Below, piece by piece: positions 1 through 7,338 of a stretch of 64,000 nt of DNA. The notes under the pieces are model-generated. The model saw nothing but the letters and a program-made list of their open reading frames with translations, made no database searches and was not told where the DNA came from. How positions within the stretch are numbered: the first letter of the stretch is position 1; each line of letters begins with the position of its first letter. The stretch spans positions 124,001-188,000 of the forward strand of contig CAWIGP010000002.1 of NCBI GenBank assembly GCA_963835735.1, written 5' to 3'. The DNA is from DASQMT01 sp963835735 (GTDB lineage Bacteria > Actinomycetota > Thermoleophilia > Solirubrobacterales > Solirubrobacteraceae). The position numbers and the translations under genes were made by a program.

Positions 1-706
1 CGGTCAGCAGCGCCTCGCATTCCAGGCCGTTGCCGCGCGCGACCGTGACGATCGCCCGCGCCAGCTCCGCGCTCTGCTCGCGCGTCGGCATGAACGCTCC
101 GCTGCCCGCCTTGACGTCCATGACGAGCGCGTCGAGCCCGGCGGCGAGCTTCTTCGACAGGATCGAGGCGACGATCAGCGGGATCGACTCGACGGTCGCG
201 GTGGCGTCACGCAGCGCATAGAAGCGGCGGTCGGCCGGGGCCAGCTCGGGCGTCTGGCCGATGATCGCGCAGCCGGCCTCGGACACGGCCCGGCGCAGCA
301 GGTCGAGGTCGGGCGCGGTCGCGTAGCCGGGGATGCTGTCGAGCTTGTCGAGCGTGCCGCCGGTATGGCCGAGGCCGCGCCCGGAGATCATCGGCACCCT
401 GCCGCCGCAGGCGGCGATGACCGGCGCGAGGACCAGCGAGACCTTGTCGCCGACTCCGCCGGTCGAGTGCTTGTCGAGCACCGGTCCGTCGTCCCAGTGG
501 AGCACCGTGCCTGAGTCGCGCATGGCACCGGTCAGCGCGACCCGCTCGGCGTCGCCGAGATCGCGGAAGTACACGGCCATCGCGAACGCCGCGATCTGGC
601 CGTCGGACAGCCCGCCGTCGCCGATGCCGCGCACGATGAACGCGATCTCCTCGTCGCTCAGGGTGCCGCCGTCGCGCTTGCGCCGGATCAGCTCCTGCGG
701 GATCAC
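1..706 (-). CDS. deoA: Thymidine/pyrimidine-nucleoside phosphorylase, 3' end outside window
   Basis: Phosphorolysis of thymidine or uridine to free base plus (deoxy)ribose-1-phosphate in the cytosol. The first 235 residues are present; the C-terminal half lies beyond the window edge. The phosphate-binding loop KHSTGGVGDK starts near residue 79 and the family signature SGRGLGHTGGTLDKLD follows near residue 105; a conserved MDVKAGSGAFM segment is also seen. The GTG start at 706 overlaps the TGA of the upstream purine nucleoside phosphorylase gene as GTGA, so translation is probably coupled. It is the third gene of a nucleoside-salvage operon. The symbol could be pdp if the enzyme has broad specificity; sequence alone does not decide. 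Confidence 0.93.
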   Translation of the reverse strand, partial: MIPQELIRRKRDGGTLSDEEIAFIVRGIGDGGLSDGQIAAFAMAVYFRDLGDAERVALTGAMRDSGTVLHWDDGPVLDKHSTGGVGDKVSLVLAPVIAACGGRVPMISGRGLGHTGGTLDKLDSIPGYATAPDLDLLRRAVSEAGCAIIGQTPELAPADRRFYALRDATATVESIPLIVASILSKKLAAGLDALVMDVKAGSGAFMPTREQSAELARAIVTVARGNGLECEALLT

Positions 707-1509
707 GGGAGGTCCTCGACGAAGCGCTCGATCAGGGGACCGAGGCGCGCCGCCCCCTCCTTCGCGACGCGAAGCGTCTGGTCGTGGCTCAGCTCCTCCC
801 CGCCCATGCCCTCGGCGAGGTTCGTGACGGCGCTGACCGCCGCGACGCGGAGGCCGGCGTGCCGGGCGGCGATGACCTCCGGCACCGTGCTCATCCCGAC
901 CAGGTCGGCGCCGAGCGTGCGGAACGCGCGGATCTCGGCCGGCGTCTCGAAGCTCGGTCCGGCGACCGCCAGGTAGACGCCGTCGTGCAATTCGGTGCCC
1001 AGCGCGCCGGCGGCTGCGTGCAGGCGCGCGCGCAGCTCCGGGTCGTAGGCGTCACGCAGGCTTGGGAAGCGCGGGCCGGCCGCGTCGTCGTTGGGTCCGG
1101 TGAGCGGGTTGAAGCCGAGCAGGTTGACGTGGTCGGAGATGCAGACCAGAGTGCCGGGCCCGGCCTCGGCACGCAGCGAGCCGGCCGCGTTGGTGAGCAG
1201 AAGGATGTCGGCGCCCAGCGCCTTCAGGGTGCGGATCGGCGTGGTGATCGCGCTGCCGTCGATCCCCTCGTACACGTGCCAGCGGCCGGAGAAGATCGCG
1301 ACGTCCTGCCCGCCGAGCCGGCCCAGCACGAGCGCTCCGGCGTGGCCTGCCAGCCCGCCGGCGTGGAACCCCGGCAGCTCGCCGTACGAGATCTCGACGC
1401 GGTCGCCGAGCCGGTCGGCCAGCTCGCCCAGGCCGGAGCCGAGCATCAGGCCCAGCCGCGGCGAGATGCCGGGCGCCCGCTCGGCGATCACCGCGGCCGC
1501 CGCGGTCAT
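703..1509 (-). CDS. punA: Purine nucleoside phosphorylase
   Basis: Cleaves inosine/guanosine-type nucleosides with phosphate. 268 residues, the usual length of the trimeric PNP family. Visible motifs are the N-terminal phosphate loop GSGLGELAD (about residue 24), GRWHVYEG (normally GRFHxYEG), LTNAAGSL, GPSFETPAEIR and VGMSTVPEVIAARHAG, with a VTN base-binding segment near the end. Both ends use four-base overlaps: ATGA with the upstream CYTH-deaminase gene and GTGA with the downstream thymidine phosphorylase gene. Together the three genes convert cytidine to uridine and split purine and pyrimidine nucleosides. Confidence 0.95.
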   Translation of the reverse strand: MTAAAAVIAERAPGISPRLGLMLGSGLGELADRLGDRVEISYGELPGFHAGGLAGHAGALVLGRLGGQDVAIFSGRWHVYEGIDGSAITTPIRTLKALGADILLLTNAAGSLRAEAGPGTLVCISDHVNLLGFNPLTGPNDDAAGPRFPSLRDAYDPELRARLHAAAGALGTELHDGVYLAVAGPSFETPAEIRAFRTLGADLVGMSTVPEVIAARHAGLRVAAVSAVTNLAEGMGGEELSHDQTLRVAKEGAARLGPLIERFVEDLP

Positions 1510-2429
1510 GCCGCGAGATGCCCCGGTCCGAACGACAGCGGCAGCAGCTCGCCGAGCGTCGTCGTGCGGCGCACACGCTCGAAGTCGGCGAGGTGGATCG
1601 GGGCGTCGTCGGGAGCGAACTCGCGCAGCCGCTGGCGGCAGCCGCCGCAGGGCGTGACGAGCTCACTGCTCGGCGCGGCGACGACGACCTCGGCGATCCG
1701 CCCGCCGCCGCCGGCGACCAGCGCGCCGATCGCCGACGCCTCGGCGCACTGACCCTGCGGGTAGGCGGCGTTCTCGACGTTGGCGCCGGCGTAGCGGCGG
1801 CCGTCCTCGGTGCGCAGCGCGGCGCCGACCGGGAAGTTGGAGTACGGCGCGTACGCGTTCCGCGCGGCCGCGCGTGCCAGCTCGAGCAGCTCGGCGTCGG
1901 GCTCGCCCGCGCCGGCGATCAGCGCGTCGGCGTAGGACCCCTCGACCAGCGCGTCGTCGCGTATCTCCAGCAGCTCGCGCAGCCGCGTCACCTGCGCGCG
2001 CTCGCGCTGCAGATCCGAGCCGGGCTGCGCGACCGCCTCGATCTCGAGGAACGAGCCCAGGCCCTCGACCTCGTCGAGGTGGATCCGCACGGTCTCCTCC
2101 CACAGCAGCAGCCGGCGGCGCTTGTCGACGACGACCGCCACGCCGCTGGACGCCGTGAGCGCGTCGCGCAGCGCGTCCGGCTCTGCGACCGGGACGAGCC
2201 GGTAGCTCGACACCCGCTCGGCGGCGTCATCGGGACGCTGGTAGGCGATCAGCGTCGCCCCACCGGGATCGTCCTCGCGCAGCTTCAGCCGCCCGCGGGG
2301 CGCCGCGAAGTACGTGTCGCGCTGGCGCAGCAGCGCACGTTCCTCCGCCCCGGCGGCGAGCGCACGCTCGAGCGTTCGCGCGGGATCGCGGTCGTGCGCC
2401 TTCAGCTCGACGTTGCGGGCGGGATCCAC
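1506..2429 (-). CDS. CYTH domain fused to cytidine deaminase
   Basis: 307 residues with two domains. Residues 1-172 look like a CYTH (CyaB/thiamine-triphosphatase) domain: N-terminal VELKA in place of the ExExK motif, then QRDTYFAAPRGRLKLRE, a DKRRRLLLWEETVRIHLD strand pair and GSFLEIEA. Residues about 178-300 are a complete small cytidine deaminase: AYAPYSNFPVGAA, NVENAAYPQGQCAEASA with the zinc Cys and catalytic Glu, and TPCGGCRQRLREF with the other two zinc Cys. The two parts are in one uninterrupted frame. The deaminase supplies uridine to the downstream phosphorylases; the CYTH half may bind or hydrolyse a nucleotide or organic triphosphate, which is inference. GTG start; first gene of the operon. 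Confidence 0.85.
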   Translation of the reverse strand: MDPARNVELKAHDRDPARTLERALAAGAEERALLRQRDTYFAAPRGRLKLREDDPGGATLIAYQRPDDAAERVSSYRLVPVAEPDALRDALTASSGVAVVVDKRRRLLLWEETVRIHLDEVEGLGSFLEIEAVAQPGSDLQRERAQVTRLRELLEIRDDALVEGSYADALIAGAGEPDAELLELARAAARNAYAPYSNFPVGAALRTEDGRRYAGANVENAAYPQGQCAEASAIGALVAGGGGRIAEVVVAAPSSELVTPCGGCRQRLREFAPDDAPIHLADFERVRRTTTLGELLPLSFGPGHLAA

Positions 2430-2444
2430 CCGCCTGACCCTATC

Positions 2445-2879
2445 TCAGCGGTCTTCGAGCTCGCCGTCGGACTCCCCGTACTCGGCGGTCGAGCTGTCGG
2501 CCTCGATCTCGGGCGTCAGCTGGTCGCGCAGCGGGTCGCCGCGACCGTCCCCGTGGGTCGCGTTGTCGATCAGGTCGCGCTCCGCGGCCTCGTAGCCGTC
2601 CTGCTCGCCGCCACCGGCCTGGTAGACGGGATCCAGCGCGGGGTCGGGGTTGTCGTGCGGGGCGTAGCCGCCGATCGCGGCCGCCTCCGCGGCCGCCGCG
2701 GACTCCTCCTCGGCGACCAGCTGGGCGTCCGGGTCGCGCGCATGGGTGGCCTCGGCGTCAGGCGTCAGCGAGTCGGCCCACTCGCGGCGTTCGACGTCGG
2801 ACTCCGGCGTCACGGGCGGCGTCACCGAGGGGCCCGGCGTCTCGGCCGGGGGCGGCTCGGGTGGGTGTTCGGGAGTCAT
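2445..2879 (-). CDS. Acidic, low-complexity hypothetical protein
   Basis: 144 residues, no recognised domain. It is rich in Pro, Glu, Asp and Ala with a proline-rich N-terminus, no cysteine, no signal peptide and no membrane segment, so probably disordered and cytosolic. It lies 15 bases upstream of the CYTH-deaminase gene on the same strand and is divergent from upp (start codons 74 bases apart). A purine-rich stretch (GGTGGGA) precedes the ATG. No function is proposed. Confidence 0.6.
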   Translation of the reverse strand: MTPEHPPEPPPAETPGPSVTPPVTPESDVERREWADSLTPDAEATHARDPDAQLVAEEESAAAAEAAAIGGYAPHDNPDPALDPVYQAGGGEQDGYEAAERDLIDNATHGDGRGDPLRDQLTPEIEADSSTAEYGESDGELEDR

Positions 2880-2953
2880 CTGAACAGGATCCCACCTCGC
2901 TCGCGTGGGGCGGGTTCTAGGGGGTGACCGGTCTGAGATAGCGTGCAGCGGCC

Positions 2954-3580
2954 ATGACCGGCGTCACCGTCGTCGACCATCCGCTCGTCGCCCGCCATCT
3001 CTCCGTGCTGCGCGACCGGGCGACGCCCTCGAGCGACTTCCGGCGCCGGCTCTCGGACGTCTCGATGCTGCTGCTGTTCGAGGCGCTGCGCGACCTGCGG
3101 GTGCGTGAGGACCAGATCGACACGCCGCTGGAGACGACCGGCGGGATGCGGCTCGCGGACGAGATAGTCGTGATCGCGATCCTCCGCGCCGGCCTCGGCA
3201 TGACCGACGGCGCGCTGCGCCTCATCCCGGAGGCGCGCGTCGGCCACCTCGGGTTGTACCGCGACGAGAAGTCGCTCCAGCCGGTCGGCTACTACGAGTC
3301 GGTCCCCTCGCATGCCGCCGACGCCGAGGTCATCGTCGTCGACCCGATGCTGGCAACCGGCGGCTCGGCCGTCGCCGCGTTCGACCGGCTCAAGCGCGAC
3401 GTCAGCGGACGCATGCGTTTCGTCTGCCTCGTCGCGGCGCCGGAGGGCCTGCAGGCGATGCGCGAGGCCCACCCCGAGGTGCCGATCTGGTGTGCGGCGG
3501 TCGACCGCCAGCTCGACGAGCGCGGCTACATCCGCCCCGGGCTCGGCGACGCGGGCGATCGCATCTTCGGGACGGACTGA
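2954..3580 (+). CDS. upp: Uracil phosphoribosyltransferase
   Basis: Makes UMP from uracil and PRPP; it salvages the base released by the divergent nucleoside operon. 208 residues, standard length. Diagnostic segments are ILRAGLGMTDG, the PRPP loop VDPMLATGGSA (about residues 132-142) and the C-terminal uracil-binding end YIRPGLGDAGDRIFGTD. A TAnnnT element (TAGCGT, 2939-2944) lies nine bases before the ATG with no obvious Shine-Dalgarno, consistent with a short-leader or leaderless transcript. Convergent with ftsY, only three bases between stop codons. Confidence 0.97.
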   Translation: MTGVTVVDHPLVARHLSVLRDRATPSSDFRRRLSDVSMLLLFEALRDLRVREDQIDTPLETTGGMRLADEIVVIAILRAGLGMTDGALRLIPEARVGHLGLYRDEKSLQPVGYYESVPSHAADAEVIVVDPMLATGGSAVAAFDRLKRDVSGRMRFVCLVAAPEGLQAMREAHPEVPIWCAAVDRQLDERGYIRPGLGDAGDRIFGTD

Positions 3581-3583
3581 GCC

Positions 3584-4579
3584 TCACGTGAGCAGCGCGC
3601 GCGAGAAGTCGTCCGCGTCGAACGGGCGCAGGTCCTCGAGCTGCTCGCCGATTCCGATCAGCTTCACCGGTATCCCCAGCTCGTTGGCGATCGCCAGCGC
3701 GATGCCGCCCTTCGCCGTGCCGTCGAGCTTCGTGAGCACGATGCCGGTCACGCCGACCGACTCGCCGAACAGCTTCGCCTGGCGAACGCCGTTCTGACCG
3801 GTGGTCGCGTCGACGGTCATCAGCGTCTCGTGCGGGGCGTCGGGCATCTGCTTGGTGATCACGCGCCGGACCTTCTCCAGCTCGGCCATCAGCTCGCGCT
3901 GGGTGTGCAGGCGCCCGGCGGTGTCGACGATCACGACGTCGGCGCCGCGCTCGCGGCCGCGCGCCACCGCGTCGAACGCGACCGCGCCCGGATCGGAGCC
4001 CTCGGGGCCCTTGATCACGTCGACACCGGCGCGCTCGCCCCAGCGCTCGAGCTGCTCGACGGCAGCCGCGCGGTACGTGTCGGCCGCCCCGATCACCACC
4101 GCGAGCCCGAGCGTCTGGCGCAGGTGCCAGGCGAGCTTGCCGATGCTGGTCGTCTTGCCCGTGCCGTTGACGCCCACGACCAGGATGACCGCCGGGTCGT
4201 GCCGCAGGTCGATCGTGTCGTCGCCGGTGCGCGCGAGCTTGGCGAGCAGCTCGGCGAGCCGCGCGGTGAGCGCCTCGCCGCCGACGAGGTCGCCCTCCTC
4301 GGCCTCCTGCTCGAGCTGCGCGACGACCTGGGCGGTCGTGCGGGCGCCTACGTCCGCGTAGATCAACGCCTCCTCCAGCCGCTCCCACGTCTCCTCGTCG
4401 AGGTCGCCCTGGAACAGCGTCGCCTGCACTTCCGCGCTCAGCGCCTCGCGCGTCTTGCGCATGTTCTCGCGCATGCGGCGGAAGAACCCCTGGCGCCGTT
4501 CCTCGCGCGCGGGCTCCGGCTCGGCGGACGCCGGCGTCGGCTTGCCGGTGATGAACAGATCGTCCCAGTCGCGCGCCAC
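3584..4579 (-). CDS. ftsY: Signal recognition particle receptor FtsY
   Basis: SRP receptor GTPase that docks ribosome-nascent-chain complexes at the membrane. An N-terminal acidic/basic segment and NG domain are present: G1 GVNGTGKTTSIGKL, the insertion-box segment ADTYRAAAVEQL, G3 DTAGRLHTQ, DATTGQN, G4 TKLDGTAKGG and the C-terminal GIGEQLEDLRPFD. The start is ambiguous. I chose GTG at 4579, because TATGCT lies nine bases upstream as a possible -10 of a leaderless mRNA. ATG at 4612 would overlap the first codon of the divergent 4611 gene, and the frame is open to 4639. It normally sits near smc, as here. Confidence 0.93.
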   Translation of the reverse strand: MARDWDDLFITGKPTPASAEPEPAREERRQGFFRRMRENMRKTREALSAEVQATLFQGDLDEETWERLEEALIYADVGARTTAQVVAQLEQEAEEGDLVGGEALTARLAELLAKLARTGDDTIDLRHDPAVILVVGVNGTGKTTSIGKLAWHLRQTLGLAVVIGAADTYRAAAVEQLERWGERAGVDVIKGPEGSDPGAVAFDAVARGRERGADVVIVDTAGRLHTQRELMAELEKVRRVITKQMPDAPHETLMTVDATTGQNGVRQAKLFGESVGVTGIVLTKLDGTAKGGIALAIANELGIPVKLIGIGEQLEDLRPFDADDFSRALLT

Positions 4580-4610
4580 GGGCCGGGCAGCATAGGGCAC
4601 GATTGGTCGC

Positions 4611-5312
4611 ATGGCCGTCGTGATCGACCCGCGCTTCAACGGGCCGCCGGGCTCCGGTCACGGCGGCTACTCGTGCGGTTGCGCAGCCGGTCTGATCGAC
4701 GGCCCGGCGGCGGAGGTCACGTTACGGCGGCCGCCGCCGATCGGGGTGGAACTGCGGGTCGCGCGCGACGGAGAGGAGACATCGCTGCTGCACGAGGGGG
4801 AGATCGTGGTGTCCGCCCGGGCGGCCGCGCCGCACGTGGGCGGCCCGCCACCAGTCGGGCTGGAGGCGGCCGCCGACGCGAGCACGCGGTTCGTGTGGGC
4901 GGACGACCATCCGTTCCCGACCTGCTTCGGCTGCGGCCCGGAGCGCGATCCCGCGGACGCGCTGTGCCTGTTCTGCGGCCCGGTCGGCGACGGGCGGTTC
5001 GCGGTGCCTTGGACGCCGCCGGCGTGGACGGGCGACGGCACCGTCGACCCGCTGTTCGTGTGGGCGGCGCTCGACTGCCCGAGCTCCGCACCCGCCCATC
5101 CGACGATCGCGGCGCCGATCGTCCTCGGCCGGCTCACCGTCGTGCTCGAGGGACCGGTCGAGGTCGGCGCGCCGCACGTGATCCAGTCGTGGCTCGAGGG
5201 CGCCGACGGGCGCAAGCGCCACACCGGCGTCGCGCTCTTCACCGCAGAGGGCGAGCGGCGCGCGAGCGGCCGCGCGGTGTGGATCGAGCTCGCGCAGCCG
5301 CTGGTGGCGTGA
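4611..5312 (+). CDS. Hotdog-fold (thioesterase-like) protein with Cys-rich insertion
   Basis: 233 residues, resembling actinobacterial hotdog/PaaI-like thioesterase homologues: the N-terminal FNGPPGSGHGGY segment and a C-terminal half with a second hotdog-like repeat. Between them (about residues 103-122) are CFGCG and CLFCG, a four-cysteine arrangement that could bind zinc. No catalytic acid can be assigned with certainty, so acyl-thioester hydrolysis is a guess. It is monocistronic, divergent from ftsY with start regions overlapping, and convergent with the pcm-like gene (eight bases between stops). Confidence 0.6.
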   Translation: MAVVIDPRFNGPPGSGHGGYSCGCAAGLIDGPAAEVTLRRPPPIGVELRVARDGEETSLLHEGEIVVSARAAAPHVGGPPPVGLEAAADASTRFVWADDHPFPTCFGCGPERDPADALCLFCGPVGDGRFAVPWTPPAWTGDGTVDPLFVWAALDCPSSAPAHPTIAAPIVLGRLTVVLEGPVEVGAPHVIQSWLEGADGRKRHTGVALFTAEGERRASGRAVWIELAQPLVA

Positions 5313-5320
5313 TGCCTCGA

Positions 5321-6502
5321 TCAGGCGTAGCGCAGCGTCCAGCGATGCGCGCCGCGCGTCATCGTCGCCGCGCCGTCCGGACCCGGGAACGGGAGACTCC
5401 AACCTGCGCGGTCCCCGGACGGCTCGATCGTCAGCTCCAGCGCCGCGGGACCCGGCGCGCCCACCGCGCGCCACGCAGCCATCCCGGCGCGGCACGATCT
5501 CAGCGCGCCCTCGCCGCCGTGCAGGACAGCGCCGGCGACGCGGTCGAAGCGCGCCGTGAGCTCGATCACGAGCAGCGACGCCGGCAGCACGTCGAGCGCG
5601 ACCGTCCACGGCGGGCGGCCCTCGCTGGGCTGCATCAGCGAGATCAGCGGGTCGCCCTGGAGCCCGAGCCACAGCAGCGCGTCGAGGATGCGCTCGTCCT
5701 CGCCGAGCCCGAGCGGGTCGTCGAGTGATCGGCCGGGCGTGGCGAGCAGCCGGTCGAGCGCGCCGCGGCCCTCGTCGCCGAGGTCGGCGTCGGCGGTTGC
5801 GAAGCCGCCGGCGCCGAGCGGCCAGCGCCACGGCCGCGCGTCACCCCCGCGCAGCGGCATGAAGCCGCACGGGATGCCGCCCGCGCCGCTCAGCGTCGCG
5901 CCGTCGCGGTCCAGCGCCAACACGAGCTCGACGCCGTTGATGCGCAGCGGCGCGACGAGCACGCCGCCGTCGGCGAGCGAATCGAGCAGCGGACCCGGCA
6001 GCGACCAGCAACCGGCGGTCACGATCACGCGGTCGTATGGGCCGCCGGGCGGTGCCGCGCCGTCGCCGGTGACCACGACCACCGAGCCGGCCGCGGCCGT
6101 GTCCTGCGCCACGCGCACGCCGGCGGTGGCGAGGTGCTCGGTCGCCGCCGCCGCGACCTCCGGCTGCAGCTCGACGGTCGTGACCGCGGCGCCGAGCGTG
6201 GCCAGGAGCGCCGCGTTATAGCCCGTGCCGGTGCCGACCTCGAGCACGCGATCGCCGGCTCCGACCTGTAGCTGGTCGAGCATCCGCGCCATCAGGCTCG
6301 GCTGGCTCGAGGAGCTGGTCGGCACGCCGCCCTCGTCGCGCGTGACCACGGCGTCGTCGGCGTAGACGCCGTCGAGCGGAACGCCGGGCAGGAACAGGTG
6401 GCGCGGGACACGCGCGAACGCGTCGAGGATCGGCTCCGGTGCGGGCGCCGCCTCGCGCAGGCGCTGGGCGAACGCCGCGTGCCGCTCGCCGGCGTCGCTC
6501 AT
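5321..6502 (-). CDS. pcm: Protein-L-isoaspartate O-methyltransferase with long C-terminal extension
   Basis: SAM-dependent repair of isoaspartyl residues. The N-terminal ~210 residues carry PCMT motifs: RHLFLPG, the SSSQPSLMARML substrate segment, motif I LEVGTGTGYNAALLA, and YDRVIVTAGCWSLP. Total length is 393 residues, about 180 more than classical PCMT; the extension contains a Trp/Pro-rich hydrophobic region and no recognised domain. Start ATG at 6502 overlaps the upstream DUF6325-like gene stop as ATGA, so the two are co-translated. Extended PCMT proteins occur in actinobacteria, sometimes in peptide maturation, but no precursor gene is visible here. Confidence 0.85.
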   Translation of the reverse strand: MSDAGERHAAFAQRLREAAPAPEPILDAFARVPRHLFLPGVPLDGVYADDAVVTRDEGGVPTSSSSQPSLMARMLDQLQVGAGDRVLEVGTGTGYNAALLATLGAAVTTVELQPEVAAAATEHLATAGVRVAQDTAAAGSVVVVTGDGAAPPGGPYDRVIVTAGCWSLPGPLLDSLADGGVLVAPLRINGVELVLALDRDGATLSGAGGIPCGFMPLRGGDARPWRWPLGAGGFATADADLGDEGRGALDRLLATPGRSLDDPLGLGEDERILDALLWLGLQGDPLISLMQPSEGRPPWTVALDVLPASLLVIELTARFDRVAGAVLHGGEGALRSCRAGMAAWRAVGAPGPAALELTIEPSGDRAGWSLPFPGPDGAATMTRGAHRWTLRYA

Positions 6503-7305
6503 GCGTTGGGCGGCGACTCGCCCTCGAGCCTGGCGAGCAGCTCCTCGGCCTCGGCCACCGCGCCGAGTAGCAGCGCGCGTTCGACGATCCCGCGCTCGGC
6601 GAGCGCGTCGATCGCCGCGCCGGCCTCCGACCCTTGCACGTAGCCGGCGTCGACCAGCGCGGCGACCACCGCCGCCGCGGCCGAGGCGCGCGCCTGCGGA
6701 GTGTCCGTCGGCTCACCGGTCAGCGTCGCCAGGGCTTCGAGCAGTGCTGCGCCGCGTGCCGCGTCCGCGAGCTCGATCGCCGCCTCGGCATCGGCCTTCG
6801 CCTGCAGCTCGGCGCCGACGATCGCCACCACCTCGGGCGTCAGCAGACCCTGGGCGACGAGCAGCCCGCCGCGCTCGCGGACCAGCTTCCGCAGCCGTGC
6901 GGCCCACAGATGCTCGACGAGCAGGACGGCGGCGTGCTGGCCGCGCCCGATCTCGTCGGTCAGCCGCCGCAGATCCTCGATCTCGAAGCCGGCGGTGCGG
7001 GCGTACGTGTCGGGCGCGAGAGCGCCGCCGCCGCCGTTGATCTCGCCGGCGCCGTTGAAACCGAAGAGATGCGCCGCCGGCCGCCACTCGCTGCCGACCG
7101 GATCGCCGATGATCTGATTGAGGTCCGTCTCGGTCAGCTCGTCGTCGTCGCCGCGCGACAGCAGGCGCGCGTCGACGACCCGGATCAGCCCGCGCCCGCG
7201 CAGGTCGCGCAGCTCGCGGGCGATCTGGCCGTCGAAGTTCTCGGTCGTCTCGAAGCCGACGATGATCAGCTGGAGTGGGCCGTGGCGGGGCTCGTCAGGG
7301 GGCAT
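6499..7305 (-). CDS. DUF6325-like protein
   Basis: 268 residues. The N-terminal ~160 residues resemble the actinobacterial DUF6325 type: a beta strand LQLIIVGFE, GQIARELRDLRGRGLIRVVD and, later, AAVLLVEHLWAARLRKLV followed by a strand and GLLTPEVVA. The C-terminal ~100 residues are alanine-rich helix with a short helical hairpin (GYVQGSEAGAAIDALAERG) resembling SHOCT-type ends. It is soluble, with no signal peptide. ATGA overlap with the pcm-like gene downstream. The family has no assigned biochemical activity as far as I know. Confidence 0.55.
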   Translation of the reverse strand: MPPDEPRHGPLQLIIVGFETTENFDGQIARELRDLRGRGLIRVVDARLLSRGDDDELTETDLNQIIGDPVGSEWRPAAHLFGFNGAGEINGGGGALAPDTYARTAGFEIEDLRRLTDEIGRGQHAAVLLVEHLWAARLRKLVRERGGLLVAQGLLTPEVVAIVGAELQAKADAEAAIELADAARGAALLEALATLTGEPTDTPQARASAAAAVVAALVDAGYVQGSEAGAAIDALAERGIVERALLLGAVAEAEELLARLEGESPPNA

Positions 7306-7338
7306 GGCCGCAGGCTACTCCGGGCGTCCGGCGCGGGG

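Noticed and set aside
3830..5728. 632-codon plus-strand frame across ftsY and the hotdog gene
   Set aside because: Shadow of ftsY and other frames; the composition is Arg/Ala-rich without motifs.
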